A stretch of DNA of 64,000 bases from Cucumis sativus (Eukaryota > Streptophyta > Magnoliopsida > Cucurbitales > Cucurbitaceae): the NCBI RefSeq assembly GCF_000004075.3, contig NC_026657.2, positions 11,656,001 to 11,720,000 on the forward strand. The letters are read 5' to 3'. Shown here one piece after another: positions 27,286 to 40,239 of this stretch. The translations under genes and the position numbers were made by a program. The stretch's first letter is position 1; every line of letters starts with the position of its first letter. The notes below the pieces were generated by a model that did no database searches, was not told the DNA's origin, and saw only the letters and a list, made by a program, of their open reading frames with translations.

Positions 27286-27749
27286 TCCACAATTTACAAT
27301 CGTCTCCATGTTCACATTTCCAAATCACAACAAAACAATAAAAACTCCCACAAAATACTTCCATTTCCACTCTCCAATGGCCTCCTCTTCATCTTCAAAC
27401 CCCTTCCCCCTCCTTTGACCTCTCTCCATCTCCACTTCTCTCCGCCGGACAACTTATGATCAATCTCTTTCTTTTCAGTTTCCTCTAATTTCTTCTTCTT
27501 ATTCTCTACGTGTTTAATCAATTCCTAACCTGCTTGGATGATTCCTTTCTCCTTCAATTCCAATCGCTATGTCCAACATTCCCACTTCCCTTTCTGAAAT
27601 CTGCCTCACTTTCTTCCGCCTCACCATGTCCACCGCCGATCCTTGGCCCTTTTCCTAATCTACACAGTCCACGCACACCGCCGCTAATCCTTTTTTCTCT
27701 CCTTTCCCCTCTCTTTTTAATTAATTTCTTCCATTTTTCCCTACATACG

Positions 27750-28259
27750 ATGAGACGAATCAGAGGATTCAAACTCGGCAAACACATCCGTCGGATCTCC
27801 AACTGGATTCTCCACAGACGGCGCCGGAATCGGTCTGGATACTCTTTGTTGAGCTCCGGACGCTCAACCAAGCCGATTGCAAAGCTGTTACGCTGGGGAA
27901 GGCGGTTGAGAGACGGAGCGAAATCGATCTGTTCGAGTAGAAGGAGATTGAGTTATGTCCCGTTAGATCGTGATTTGAAGGAGAAAAAGTCTGCGGCGGT
28001 CCCGAAAGGTCATTTGGCTGTATACGTTGGACAAAACGACGGTGAGTTCCACCGTGTTCTTGTGCCAGTGATTTACTTTAACCATCCTCTGTTTGGAGAG
28101 CTTCTGAGAGAAGCGGAGGAGGAGTACGGATTTGAACATGAAGGTGGAATTACGATTCCTTGTCCGTACGCTGAGTTCGAGAATGTTCAGTCGAGAATAA
28201 AGTCGGGTTCTAGTGGGCGGAAAGCGCCATGGAAGAAGCTTGGGTGTTATGGAGATTGA
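27750..28259 (+). CDS. SAUR-family auxin-responsive protein (SAUR36-like)
   Basis: A single exon encodes 169 residues starting MRRIRGFKLGKHIRRISNWI. The basic N-terminal 75 residues precede the SAUR domain at about 83-150, with PKGHLAVYVG (85-94 and following) and FHRVLVPVIYFNHPLFGELL, then EEYGFEHEGGITIPCP. SAURs are small auxin-induced proteins that in Arabidopsis inhibit PP2C.D phosphatases and so promote cell expansion; the long N-terminal extension is typical of the SAUR36/71-like subgroup. The frame stays open 240 nt upstream but holds no ATG there, so 27750 is the only supported start. Its context has A at -3. No intron, as usual for the family. Family is certain, exact orthology is not. 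Confidence 0.93.
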   Translation: MRRIRGFKLGKHIRRISNWILHRRRRNRSGYSLLSSGRSTKPIAKLLRWGRRLRDGAKSICSSRRRLSYVPLDRDLKEKKSAAVPKGHLAVYVGQNDGEFHRVLVPVIYFNHPLFGELLREAEEEYGFEHEGGITIPCPYAEFENVQSRIKSGSSGRKAPWKKLGCYGD

Positions 28260-31200
28260 TTTGATTTCTTCAATGACGACGACGACGATGAAGCTTATTC
28301 CAAATTCAGGAGGATAGTGAAGGCTTAGACTTTCCCCCCCTCATTTATTAGGTAGAATTTTTCATTTTAATTTTTAAATAAATTATGTGGTAGAGTTGAA
28401 TTCCTTCTCGATGTGAATTTCTGTACAAACCATTTAAATTTAGGATTAATTACAATTTAGTCTTTTATATTTTTTATTTATATCAAAATTACACAATATT
28501 TTTTTTAGGAGTTAACTAAAATTGTAATTATTTTTAAATTATGGAGATCATAAAATTTATATTTACTACCATTTTTTTTTTTTTGGAGTGGATAAAAGTT
28601 ATATGTATATATATAGTAATTAAAAATCAATGTGATAAATTTTTGGGTTTTTCTAAAAATATAATAAAAAATATTAACGCACTATTTAAAAACGTACTCA
28701 TGATGAAAAATACCAAAAAAAACAAAGTGATATTTTTAAAAATAGCAAAATAAATTAAAATATTTACTAAATTATACCAAAATTTTGAATTCTATCGTAA
28801 ATTAAAATATTTCTCTTTTTCTATAAAAAAAAAAAAAGGAAAAATTGCACAGAAAGGTGAAACCTCTAATATTGAAAAAATAGCTTTTTATTTTGCTATT
28901 ATATTTTGTGATAATTTTGTTGGTAAAAACATGAATATAGGGGAGGAGTTTAATATATAAATATATATAAAAGTTAGGATTTTTTTATATATAGTGAATG
29001 ATTCATTTATTTACAAATATTGTAAAATAATAAAAAGGATACATTTAGATTTTTTTTTATATATAAAATATTAGATGACTAAGACAAAGATATTCTCTTG
29101 TTAAAGAAAAATCTCAACGAGAGAGTTTTTATTTTAAAAAATAAAATACAAGTAAGAATGTGTATATTTATATTTAGAAAAAGAAAAAATAAAAGACAAA
29201 AGAAAAAGTCAAGATAATCATTAAACTTTTATTAAAGATAATCATTTTTAAAATTTAAAAAGTAGTTTTGAAATACATTTTAGATTTAGAGTGTTTGATT
29301 TTAAAATTGAGTTATTTTGGATAATTTTTGCATTTTTTATAATCGATCAATATTTTAAATAGTTCTTTTTACTAAAAATATTTAAATAATTTTTTTTTCT
29401 CTAATCAATTTTAACAAAGTTCGAAATATCAACATCCTTCTTCATGGTTGGAAAATAGATAAATTTGATACTAAATATAAAAATCTTCAAATTTAAAATA
29501 TAATTTCTTCCAACTAAAAATAATTAAAAAACAAAGTATTTACACAAAAACCTATTACACATTTGTTATTTTTACCATTTCAAATTCATTTGGATTTTGA
29601 ATATTATTATAACTAATTTTCTACTATTGGAATTAAAAATATCATAAATATACAAAATTAAATGTTTCCTTTTATAAAAGTTAAAAGACAATTTAAAAAT
29701 AAATTCATATCAGAAAGAGGGTTTCTATTTTTTTAAAAAAATATTTATACTTCCTAGTTCCACTTCAAATATTTTGTTGATTTTGATTTTTGTTTTTGAT
29801 AACTTTTTTAATAATCATATAAAAACAAATTATTTATATGAAGAAAAATTATTTAAACACAAAAATGCGAGGGGTAAATATTTTATCCATTTTATATTTG
29901 TCGATATATTTTCTTTTTTTTTTTTGTAATAAAAGCAAACAAAATAAGAAATATACAAATCACCAACCAAACAAAATACCATAAAAAGTGACTGCCTACC
30001 ACCATATCTTTTTTCTCTAATTAAATTTGGTTAACTAATAATTAGAGATAACCAACTACCAAAAACTCAATCCCTTTCTTAAATTTAATTATAAAGATAT
30101 GGTCGACTAATTATTATTAAGCTAAACTCATTTTAACACTAATTATTATTAACTTTTTATCGACGTGTTATGATATCATATTTCAACGAAACGAACTATG
30201 ATCAATTTAGTAAATGTTTAAATTGTTTTCATTCATTGAGAAGTATAAATTTATTCAAATAAGAAATGAATTTTTAACGTAACTAATAAACATTTTAACT
30301 TGTTTAGAAAGTACAATTGTTTATTCACAAATTTAAATATATTTTTCCAATATTTGGAAAATTATATTCATTAATGTTTTATAAAAAAAAAAAAAAAAAA
30401 AAAACCCCTCTACGTTTTCGTCAACATCTACATCGATACTTTAAGTTTATTTTAGGTAATGCAATTTGACTTATTTCTTATCAATGATTAATCAATTTTT
30501 GGGTTTTGCCCTAAATAAACTCCTTCGACCGTGGGACAATAGAGGCAGAAACTATTCTACAAGGGCCCCTTCCTATATCGAGAGATAGACTAAGGCGCCT
30601 TTACTAATATTCTAATAGTTGGCCTCTCTTTTCTTTTTTCTGTTATGGCAACGTTCTTGCTTGTTACTTTAAAAGGATTTTACAATGAATTTCTTCTTCC
30701 ATTCTATCATTAATTTGACAACGTTTTCTAGGGCTCCATATTTTATAAGTTTTGGATTAGGATCGTGCATCAAAACACATAAATTCAAAAAATGCCCTAG
30801 TAGATAAGTACAACGAGTACGCAGTAGTATAGAACTGAGTTTCTCGTTCGATAAATACTATCTTAAAGAGTATGTGGTAAATGTTTATCTTTTTCGATGA
30901 AAATAAATTAAATTAATCGTTAAAGAAAAGAAAGTGAGGGAGAAGATAATTGGGAATTGTTTTTAAATTTGATAACCATAAAAGTCAAGATCAAATTAGA
31001 GTGGAAAATCTAAAAAAAAATCAGAAGTAATAGAGTTGATTGGTTGAATAGTTAGTGAGTGGGTGTGTGGTTGTATTCATGTATTTGTGTTGGCCACACA
31101 TTTTCAAACACTCACTTTATATCAATCATCAAATATTTCCCAATGCTCCATTACATTTTCTAATTTATTTGATACCATATTCATTTCAAATATTTATAAA

Positions 31201-33825
31201 CACCAAATATGCCGTTAGGATTTAGGGTTATGATTTGTAATTAAATGCTATTGACAATAAATTAATATTTTATCGAAGAATTCAAGAAGTTGTTTTCAAG
31301 ATTTTGATTCGTTACCATTTTGGTGTATTGTCATTCCATTAGTTTTACATACTTTGTGATTCATTGAAGTGTTTTTTTTTTTTTCTCTTCCTTTCTTTTT
31401 TTAAAACATTTATATGTAAATTTTCTGAGTTTATTTTATACACATTTTGTATTTATTTGATTTTTTTTAGTCTATTTTATCTTGCTATAGATGTTAACGT
31501 AATAACGTCAATATGTCAAATTTCTATTTTATTTTTTTATTCTACTCAATATCTTCTTCTTATTTGCTTTAAGATTTCTATTTGAAAAAATAAACAATAA
31601 ATAGATAAAGAGGTGAGAAATTTAATTTTTTTAAAATAAAAAGTAACCGAATTAGTTTATTTGATTAAAATTTCTTGGTTATTTATTAATTTAATTAATA
31701 TGAGAAAACTAGAGTCTAATCATTGAGATACAGAAGACACATCATATATCCGGTAACCTAAATAATTAACGTATTTAAGAATAAGTCTATTTTAAATCTT
31801 AAACAACTAATATATATGGTAACTTAAATAACAAATTAAAACCTAGAATCTAAAACAAGATAAAGATTGTAGTTAGGAGTAATAACTTTGTCAAAATTAA
31901 AATTGCTTTTGCTCTAAGTTAGAAGTTTCACAAGTCATTGTTTAGTTTAGTTTAGGTATATTTATTTATATCAACATTTTCTTATAGGCCTTTTGAAAAA
32001 CTAACTTCTTTGGAGTGCTTCTAAAACTATTCCTTATATATCCCGATTATAAAACTACTTCCATTTATTTCATTATAGTTGGAGAGGTTTAAATCTTTCA
32101 AATCCTATTAAATTAATTCAATTTTGATAAAAAAAAATAATTAGAAAATTAAAAGATAATTTTAGATAATATCAACTTTTATATCTTTCTTTCTACTTCT
32201 TCTCTATCCAAATCTGTGTTATAAAGAAAATTCTAACTCATTTGTATCAATTTCGATCTTAAACTTTTGATATTACCGAATTAAACTATAAACTTATGTG
32301 CAAGTTAGCAATTTTAGCTTTTTTGTTTAATTTTCAAAGATTTTTTCATTAATTTTAATAAAAATAAAATAAAATATTTCATGAACTCACTGAATGCTTT
32401 TTAATGATATTTGATCAACATGTGTAAATTAATTATTAACTACTGTTCATATGTTTTATAATTCGACAACTTAAAAATAAATATTTGGAGTTATATATAA
32501 CAAATTTTAGAATTAAGATTTCAAACAATTTTTTAAAGTTTAAGAGTATAATTGTAACGAACGAATGAATTTTTAAGAAAGTTGATTAAGGGTAGGAAAA
32601 GTGTATGGGTATTTACTTGATGTCATTGCTTTGATCTATTTGTTTGTTTGCTTTTATTATTATTATTATTAGGGTAAAAGAGAATATGTTATCGAATCAC
32701 AAATGTTAGAAAAGTGGAGAAAGTGATCATAAAAATGACTCCAAACAGTTTATATTGTATCATTATATATTATATTTATCATATCTAAATTAGCAAAAAT
32801 CCAAAGGTGAGTAAAGTAAATTTACATTGTAAATAAGTTCAAAATTGGAAATTCTATACTCTCACTTAACCTTAGTCCATAATTACAAACTAACCAAAAT
32901 ATTAGATTTGGTTAAATGTCCATACTCTTTTAACATATGAAATATCACCGTCTATCATATATTTTTTTAATGACTAAATCAATGTCTAATTTTCAAAACT
33001 AAATACTTTCACTTCAAATGATGATAATAATAATAACATAATTTAGCCAATTATCGTGCACTACATTTATGATTTCTATCACGTGAATAGACTAAGTGGA
33101 TCAGGTCTACGATTTCGTACCTATTTTAATCAAATCTTCTTATTTTCTACTATTTTCTTTTGTAATTATTTACTAAAATAATATTATATTTTAAAATTTA
33201 AACCTTAATATACATTGACAAAATTCTATTAGTATTTATTGATGAAATTATTAATGTTTATATATTTGTATTTATTTTAAACAGTTTTGTCAATTACAAT
33301 AAATTTTGTATAGTTCAACCTTAAAACTAAACTTAGACAATAAAATAATTGAAAGTTCAAATAATTAATTTGCATAAAAATACAGCAACCAACAAATTAA
33401 ACTAAATTAAATATTATCAAAGTGAATATAATCTCAATCGAGATAATGTATGTGCTACAAATGGAGATCCAAATCTACCTAGGAGAGTTTACATATCTGA
33501 CTTACGAGCTATGGTCTACAAAAGAAACTTATATATTTATTTTTGTATCGTGTTACATTTGAAATTAAAAAAATAATTTTAAAGCATATTTACATTTCAT
33601 TAAAAATCAACAATGATGTGATTTTGTTATATAGTTTGTAAATGTTTTCTATTTATGAAAAAATTCCATTAATTAATTAATTTTCATAAAATTTATTGTT
33701 AAACTTTTAAAAAAAAAATCCTAAAAACTTGGGAAGAAAACCCTCAATATTACTCGAACTCGAACTCTCAAACGCAAGCTCTGTTCCGCCGTGGAGCGGA
33801 GGAGATTTCAGGTGAGCAATCGGCG
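28260..33825. other. Long AT-rich intergenic region
   Basis: About 5.6 kb without a supportable gene. It holds the SAUR 3' flank, many A and T homopolymers (for example a run of A at about 30383-30404), a dispersed repeat piece at about 30184-30255 and a GC-richer island at about 30500-30640. The rest shows no recognisable structure. Confidence 0.6.
30500..30640. other. GC-richer island, possible organellar DNA insert
   Basis: The stretch including 'cgaccgtgggacaatagagg' and 'aagggccccttcctatatcg' differs sharply in composition from the very AT-rich flanks. It reads like plant mitochondrial or plastid spacer DNA. I cannot confirm the origin. Confidence 0.3.
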
Positions 33826-36800
33826 ATGGCGGAAAACTCTTCGGTATGCTAAAAAGAACATTTATTACTCTCACATCATCTTGCTTATTTGCTTTTGATG
33901 ATTTCAATCGTTTTCTCTTGTAATTAATGAACTCTAGACTCCAGCTTTCGGAAACTTTCGGTTGTTTGGATCAGCGGAAGATGAGAAGCCTAATCTAGGT
34001 TTCTCCCTTGGCTTTCTCGACTCTCAACAACCGTCTCTTCCACCTCCACCTCCTTCCCTCGAAGTTCTTTCTTCTGAGGTATCATTTTCCGTGATTTTCT
34101 TCTTCCTTTTGTTTTCCTTTTCAATTTGCGTGTTCAACCGTTTCCTTCGGTTACTTTTTATCTCCATGGAGAATTTGGATTTTAACATGATTACGGTTTG
34201 TGCGCGGGTGTTGATTTACTGTTGTAGGTTTCATCTTCTGTCAAATACAATGTGGAGCCAGTAAGCGTGGGTGGACTTACCTTGTTTAAAGTAAAGATTC
34301 TTCTTTATTTTTTGTTTTTTTTTTTTCTTTTGGTAGAGTAAGACTGGGGGAAGGAGTTTGTGAAAGTGACTAGAAACCTGCTTAAGTACTGTCTTTCTGT
34401 TTATGAGAAGTATTATTTGTTTTGTAGCTCACTTTTTATAACAATGTTTAATTCTAAGTCAAATTTTGAATGCAATGAAAGTAGTTTTTAAAATTTGTTT
34501 TTGTTTTTGAAATTTGGTTCAGAATTCAATAGTGACCTGAAAAACACACTAAAGAAATTGAGAGGGAGCGAGTGTAGCTTTTAAGAATAAAAAATTTATA
34601 TGGAATCATTATCCAATGGGGCTTATGATTTGAGTTTGGTTCTGAAAGGGAGATATTACATGTAAAAATCTGGCCTTTCACTTGGAAAGAAAGTTGACAG
34701 AGTTGTTTTCTCTGATTTCTTAGCTTTGCTATCTATAAATTTCTGTTCAAACTTCAAAGTATAGCAATGTTCTCAGTGCTGTTAATTCTTTGAACTTCTG
34801 TAGGGACGGGTCAGGACTCAGGAGGTTTTCTCCCTGTCCAACTCTGATTTAGTTCCTGGTACATATGAAGGTGATGGAGTATTTAATTAGCAATTCCACA
34901 CTCTTTTGGATATTTGGTTCTCACGTATCTAGATTATGAGTGCATGCATTTTGTGGGTCGCAGGGGGGCTTAAGTTGTGGGAAGGTGCATTGGATCTTGT
35001 CAAAGCTCTTTGTGAGGAGCTTGAAAATGGGCATTTGTCATTTGCTGGGAAGCGAGTTTTAGAGGTGGGCATCTTGATATTCAGGTGATTCTACATTGTG
35101 GAGATTGTAGGCGAAATTATCTGCATGCTAACTTATGTTCTTCTTAGAGGCTAGAGCAGTTTGTTCGTTCACATGTGTATAGGGCATAGGCTGGCTACAG
35201 AATTCTTCCATATCTATTATTTAAGCCTCAGAACTATTCATCATAGATGGCAATTACTTATTGTACTTTTGCTCCTGTTTACTTGTGACTGATTGAATTA
35301 GATCGTAAGATTTATTTAACATTTCTTATCAGAGATTTGCGTCTGTTTTGAAGCAAGTCATTTCTAATTATTTTTATGAGTGGGATAATTAACAAATGCA
35401 GGTTTATTTTGAGGGCAACGGCTTTTAACATCTTCATGCACATATTATTATTACATGAAATTGTATGTAAAAGAAACTTAGCACCAGTATATAATGACAT
35501 TTATTTACTGTGTTGCAGACTTGCTACTAATTGAACTTTGGCTGATGATTATGAAAAATTTCATATTCAAGCGAACTATCAGCCTTATCATTTTCTATTA
35601 TAAAGTTTAAGTTCGCGTTTGACTCCCAGTTTTTATGCAATCCGTAAAATCTGGATAAGAATTGCTGAGGAAATGAGTTCTATGTAGAACATTGTTCTAG
35701 GTCTTATTATGATCTTCTTGTATGCATGGAACTGGACTATTTTGTTATGTGTTTAATTTTCCTAGTTTTTGAGTATGAAATTGTTTCCTTTTCCTGATGC
35801 TTGTTTTCATACCCATGTTGTATTGCAGTCTGTCCAGTATCCTGTATACTGTTAAATGAAGTTTCTTCTTGCCATAAGTTATATCTATTTCTCTTTCTCA
35901 TTGACTTTGCCTTAATTCTTCAGCTTGGATGTGGTCATGGTCTTCCTGGTATTTATGCATGCCTTAAGGTAAATTTATTCTTCTGCTCTGTTTCATTAAA
36001 TTTGCAGATCAATGCTTGAATATATCTATGGTTTTTTACATTCCTTAACACTACCCTTCCCCTTTCGTTAGGATGCAGCTGCTGTACATTTCCAGGATTT
36101 CAATGCTGAAGTACTGAGATGTCTTACCATTCCGAATGTTGCTGCAAACCTTTCAAAAAAATATGAAAGTTTGCCATCTAATCCAACAGAATCTGATGCT
36201 GGATCAGCAGTTCGTTACTTTGCTGGTGATTGGAGTGAAATGTATAAAATTCTCCCTTTTGCATCCAACAACGAGGAAAACCTGAGTGGAAATTGTGATG
36301 GCTATGATATTGTTTTAATGGCAGAGACAGTTTATGCTCTTTCTACACTTAAAACTCTATATAAGCTTATCACACAGGTAGAACTTATACACAGGTCCAT
36401 CTAATTTTGTATGATTATAAATATAATTTCTGATGAAATGTAACATTTCTATTATTTCATTGTATCATTATGTAATGGAGTTTTGAACACTCTTATAGTG
36501 CTTGAGCCGTCCTCATGGAGTTGTATACTTGGCTGGAAAGAAACATTACTTTGGAGTAGGAGGAGGAACCCGGCGCTTTCTATCTGTGTTAGAAAAAGAA
36601 GGTAAGTTGGTCTCTCTTTCACAATTCTTGATAAAATTATGCTTAAACGTCAAACTTCTCCCTGAATCCTGATTGGATGAAGAACTACTTTAAAAGGAGT
36701 TTGATAGTAATTATACACATTGCTAACTAAAATATCATGAGTGATGAACGTGGTGAAGGTCATTGACTAGTTTAAGACGACGCTCTTTTATCTTCTTAAT

Positions 36801-37293
36801 AGGAAACAGTGAATTCATTTCATTGATATTGCAAGAAAACATTTAGATTAGTGAAGCTCTGGTTACAAATAGGGGATCTAAATTTACAACAATTTAGAGC
36901 TAAGAAAGTGTTTGATCTGAGAAAAGCTTGGGTGTCTTGTTCCTAATTTGTGAAAATATGAATTTAGAAGTTTTGATCCGAGCATGTAGCTTTGGATGTT
37001 TCAAGTAATCAGCAACAGTACTACTCCTGCAGCTCCCATTTGTTTAGATCATGCCATGGAGATATAATATTTGTGATATTTTAGATTTTCCTCGAACTAG
37101 TCGCCATGCTGATATTCATTTATTTTCATAGTTACCACTTCAGTCTCGTTATTATTGTTTTTTTTTTTATTATTTCTTTAATTGACTGTTTATCTTCTGC
37201 CCCCTTACAGGTGAAATGGTTTCCAAACTGATTGTGGAAGTTGCTGATGGTTCGTCTAATGTTAGAGAAGTGTGGAAGCTCTCACTGAAATAG
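33826..37293 (+). CDS. METTL18: METTL18/HPM1-type protein-histidine N-methyltransferase
   Basis: Nine exons, 33826-33843, 33938-34078, 34228-34290, 34804-34870, 34964-35064, 35924-35968, 36072-36377, 36499-36601 and 37211-37293, encode 308 residues. The Rossmann-like class I methyltransferase core is visible: LKLWEGALDLVKAL, then the SAM-binding motif I VLELGCGHGLPG (about 128-139), VHFQDFNAEVL, YDIVLMAETVY and the C-terminal KKHYFGVGGGTRRFLSVLE. The WEG and GGGTRRF signatures match METTL18/HPM1, which methylates ribosomal protein uL3 on histidine in yeast and human. The same substrate is inferred. The first coding exon has only 18 nt (MAENSS), supported by frame continuity into TPAFGNFRLFG. 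All introns are GT-AG. Confidence 0.92.
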
Positions 37294-37849
37294 GTTAGAA
37301 ATCTTAGTCTTTCACGAATAAGTTTTTTTTAGTTGATGTTTATGTTTTTGTACAAGGAAGGGATATGAGAAATTCCATTTAGATAAATGCTAATGTAATA
37401 ACTTATTTTCATTTACAGATACTGATACATACATGACATTAGTTCTTATTCATATCTTTTTCCTCTCTCTGGCAATCAACTCTTTTCCAAAAGAACCTTT
37501 CTTCTTCAAAAACTTCTCAAATTATCAAATATCTTCATGTTTCTTGGGATAGAACCCAAAATATATTGAAAGATAAAAGTTAACTAAACAACAAGAATAA
37601 ACCAGTTAATGCAAAGTAGTTGGACCCTTCAATGTTGAGATCACTTTCAAATCTAAAACCCTAATTCACTCACTAAAATATTGCCTATCTTCTTCATTCT
37701 CCTTCCCTTTCATCCATTTATTTAACAAACAAGTATAACGAACTCCTTAGCTAATTACTAATGTACCCTGACTTAGTAATTATCCTTGATGTTCTTCGGC
37801 TTTGATTTCGAAAATATTTTGAAGTTATCTTCTAGACTTGATTTTGTAT

Positions 37850-37950
37850 AGCTGGTCCTCCTTGTAGAGGGGGTTCCCTGTTTTTTGTGCATTTTCTTTC
37901 GTTTTTTTTCTTCAATGAAAGCTGTTTATTCTATTAAAAAAAAAAAAAAA
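37850..37950 (+). repeat. LINE-like 3' tail with poly-A
   Basis: 'ccttgtagagggggttccc' leads through 'cttcaatgaaagctgtttat' to a run of A. The TCAATGAAAG element followed by an A tail parallels 15965-16036. Proposed as a 5'-truncated non-LTR retrotransposon tail; alternative is chance. Confidence 0.35.
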
Positions 37951-38564
37951 GCCCGAATATCCTAATAACACCCTAATATCATTCCAATTACCTTCTTTAT
38001 TTAGGCAAAAATTAAAAAAAAATCCATGTAAACCAAATGAAGCACTAAGGATGATTTGTGCAAGTGATAATTGGAATGTAAACGTTTTCCATTTCACTTT
38101 CCCATCGAGTTTGTATCTTAAAATTATGGATGAAATCCGTTTTGGTTAGAGATTCGAAACCAACCACAACAAATTCTCTTCTAAAGTCAAAGAAAGAAGT
38201 TGAACAGATGATGAATATGCCTTGTGTGTTGGGTCGGCCTTGCTGGCATTCATGGATGTCATCGTTTCTTGATTCATACTCTAACTGAGGTGAGTGGATA
38301 TACATGTAACTCTAAATCCTGTAAAAGAAGTTAAATGAATCCTTAATATACACAAAATGTTTCTTGAGTACAATCCTTTTATATTGTAGAACTGAGGATA
38401 ATGTTTTATGCATGGATTTTGCAGTTGATATGGTCAAAGAAGATCAATCAACAGGTATGCTTTTTAAGATGAAATATTACGGCGAGTTGGTTCCAAAGTC
38501 AGCTTATTATATAGCCCATCATCAACAAAAGTTTAGCACATAGAATTGAATCAGGGAGTGCTAA

Positions 38565-38640
38565 CTTGAGCTGTAGTTCAACCTATTAGAGATTATGCCT
38601 TAGACTACACGACTAGAGGTTTGAATTTCCACTGCCACAT
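38565..38640 (+). repeat. tRNA-derived SINE-like fragment
   Basis: Box A-like 'gtagttcaacctattagag' near 38573 is followed by box B-like 'agaggtttgaatttcc' near 38615, at tRNA-like spacing. This is one of the best of six such pairs in the window. Confidence 0.45.
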
Positions 38641-40239
38641 GACAGACATTCAAATTTCTAAATGACTAGAATGGTGGCAGTTTTGCTTTTACTTTTTGAA
38701 TCTGTGTAAAAGAAACAAGGTACGTAAGTTCAATATTAAAAAATGAATATGCTTGTAGTAGAGGTGAGTGGGGGCGAGCCCTTCATGATTTCTTTCCCGT
38801 CTTCAAAATGGATTTTAGAGTTGGGGTATAAGTTTATATTTGGTAACTTGGTCCTGCTAAGATCAGTAATGAGCCCAATCTATGTAGTATGTGTTTGTGT
38901 ATATATTTCTTGACTGTCTCCAGTAGATACGTACATAAAACAAAAATAAGGGTTAGGTGGGGCATGATGAATGAGGAAGAGGTAGATGGTGGGGGCACCT
39001 CTCACTGGTGGAGCAAACTCAATGACGATTGAGAGAGGGCTAAAGCAAAGGGCTTGTAAGAGAATTGTATGGTGATTAGCACCTAGCGTTGATGGGGTTG
39101 ACGACTAAGAGGAGGGGGTGGCAACGAAGGGATACAGCCAAGGTGAAGTGAGCAAGAGAGAAAGACGAAAAGATCTTGTGGTTGCTATTGAATGTATGAA
39201 AATGAAGGAGATTAGAGACAATAAATAGATTTTGTAGTTCTGTTCATGTTAAACTAATTTCTCCCATCCAACCTAATAATCCAATTGAATCAAACTTTGT
39301 CACCTTCTAAGTTCAAACCCATTGATATAACAAGTGTTTGATACCTCTTTTGTTTTTACTTTAATTTTCTTTCAGGGAAGGGGAAGGTAGATTTTTTTTT
39401 ATATATATATAAATGGTTAAACAATTTGGAAGATTTGAACTTGAATTTCTATTTTTTTCTTTTAATGATAGAATACTTTAATTATGAATACTATATTGGT
39501 ATTTAACAGATCACTACTTAATACCATATTAGTTGTACAAATAAAGTAACCTAGATAAATATGGATGAATTATATTTTTTAGTAAAACGTTTATGGTTTA
39601 AAATCTACCATATTTATTACCAAACTTTTATTTTTTGTAAAATAAAAAAGAAAGAAGGAAAAAGTACATTAAAAATGAATAGATCCCAACATAAGATAAA
39701 ATTAGGTATGATGTGATTCTCACACTTTACATCCTGGACAACATGATACCCAACCAAACATTTCTAACATTTCTCATCTCTTTTTATTTTCCAAAAAAAA
39801 AATACTACATCACCTCTTAAAAAAAAGAGATCACAAAGAAAAGAAATTTTTCATTGATTTCATAATCAATCCTCTTCATCAATTCACAAGGACTTGGGCA
39901 GGCAATTGGTGGAGTTGGTTTTCCGACCAAATCATTGTTGAACTGATTATAGTTGTTTGGGAAATGTTCAAATCGATTCGAACTATGAAGAAGTACAAGT
40001 CGACCGTTGGTTGGTTGACGATAAGTTTAAGCATTTGAAGATTTTAAAAAATTCAAACTGACACCAAATGAATCTTTGACGTCCGACCACCTTTGATTCC
40101 CTCGATTTTGGTTGGTTGATTGATCAATCTTTCGGTCTATCACGCTCACCCTTAACAATAAAACACATACAGAAAAAAAAAAAGAGAAAAGGAAAAAAGG
40201 AAGAAATTCTATGAACCATACAATGGTTTGATCAAACCT

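Larger units (their letters stand above)
22373..27749. other. Gene-poor AT-rich region upstream of SAUR
   Basis: This stretch of about 5.4 kb has no gene I can support. It contains (AT)n runs near 23270 and 24950, a SINE-like pair at 26200-26262, a dispersed repeat piece at about 26893-26970 and an AAT/AAAT microsatellite at about 27206-27233. Overlapping open frames on both strands at 24260-24566 have no recognisable protein sense. The last 450 bp are the SAUR promoter and leader. Confidence 0.6.
37294..40239. other. Intergenic region between METTL18 and RALF copies
   Basis: About 2.9 kb. It holds a LINE-tail-like stretch ending in poly-A at 37850-37950, a SINE-like pair at 38565-38640, and a purine-rich, GC-richer patch at about 38940-39230 with no clear frame. 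From about 39781 it belongs to the first RALF duplication unit. No gene supported. Confidence 0.6.

Noticed and set aside
27510-27749. In-frame 80-codon N-terminal extension of SAUR
   Set aside because: It begins with GTG and holds no ATG; composition is Pro/Ser/Leu-rich leader DNA. Non-AUG use cannot be excluded but is not supported.
27554-27871. Open frame of 105 codons on the minus strand opposite the SAUR leader and N-terminus
   Set aside because: It mirrors the pyrimidine-rich leader and basic SAUR codons, has low-complexity Glu/Arg/Gly composition and no family resemblance.
38045-38305. 86-codon frame on the minus strand after METTL18
   Set aside because: No recognisable family or upstream exons; kept as intergenic.
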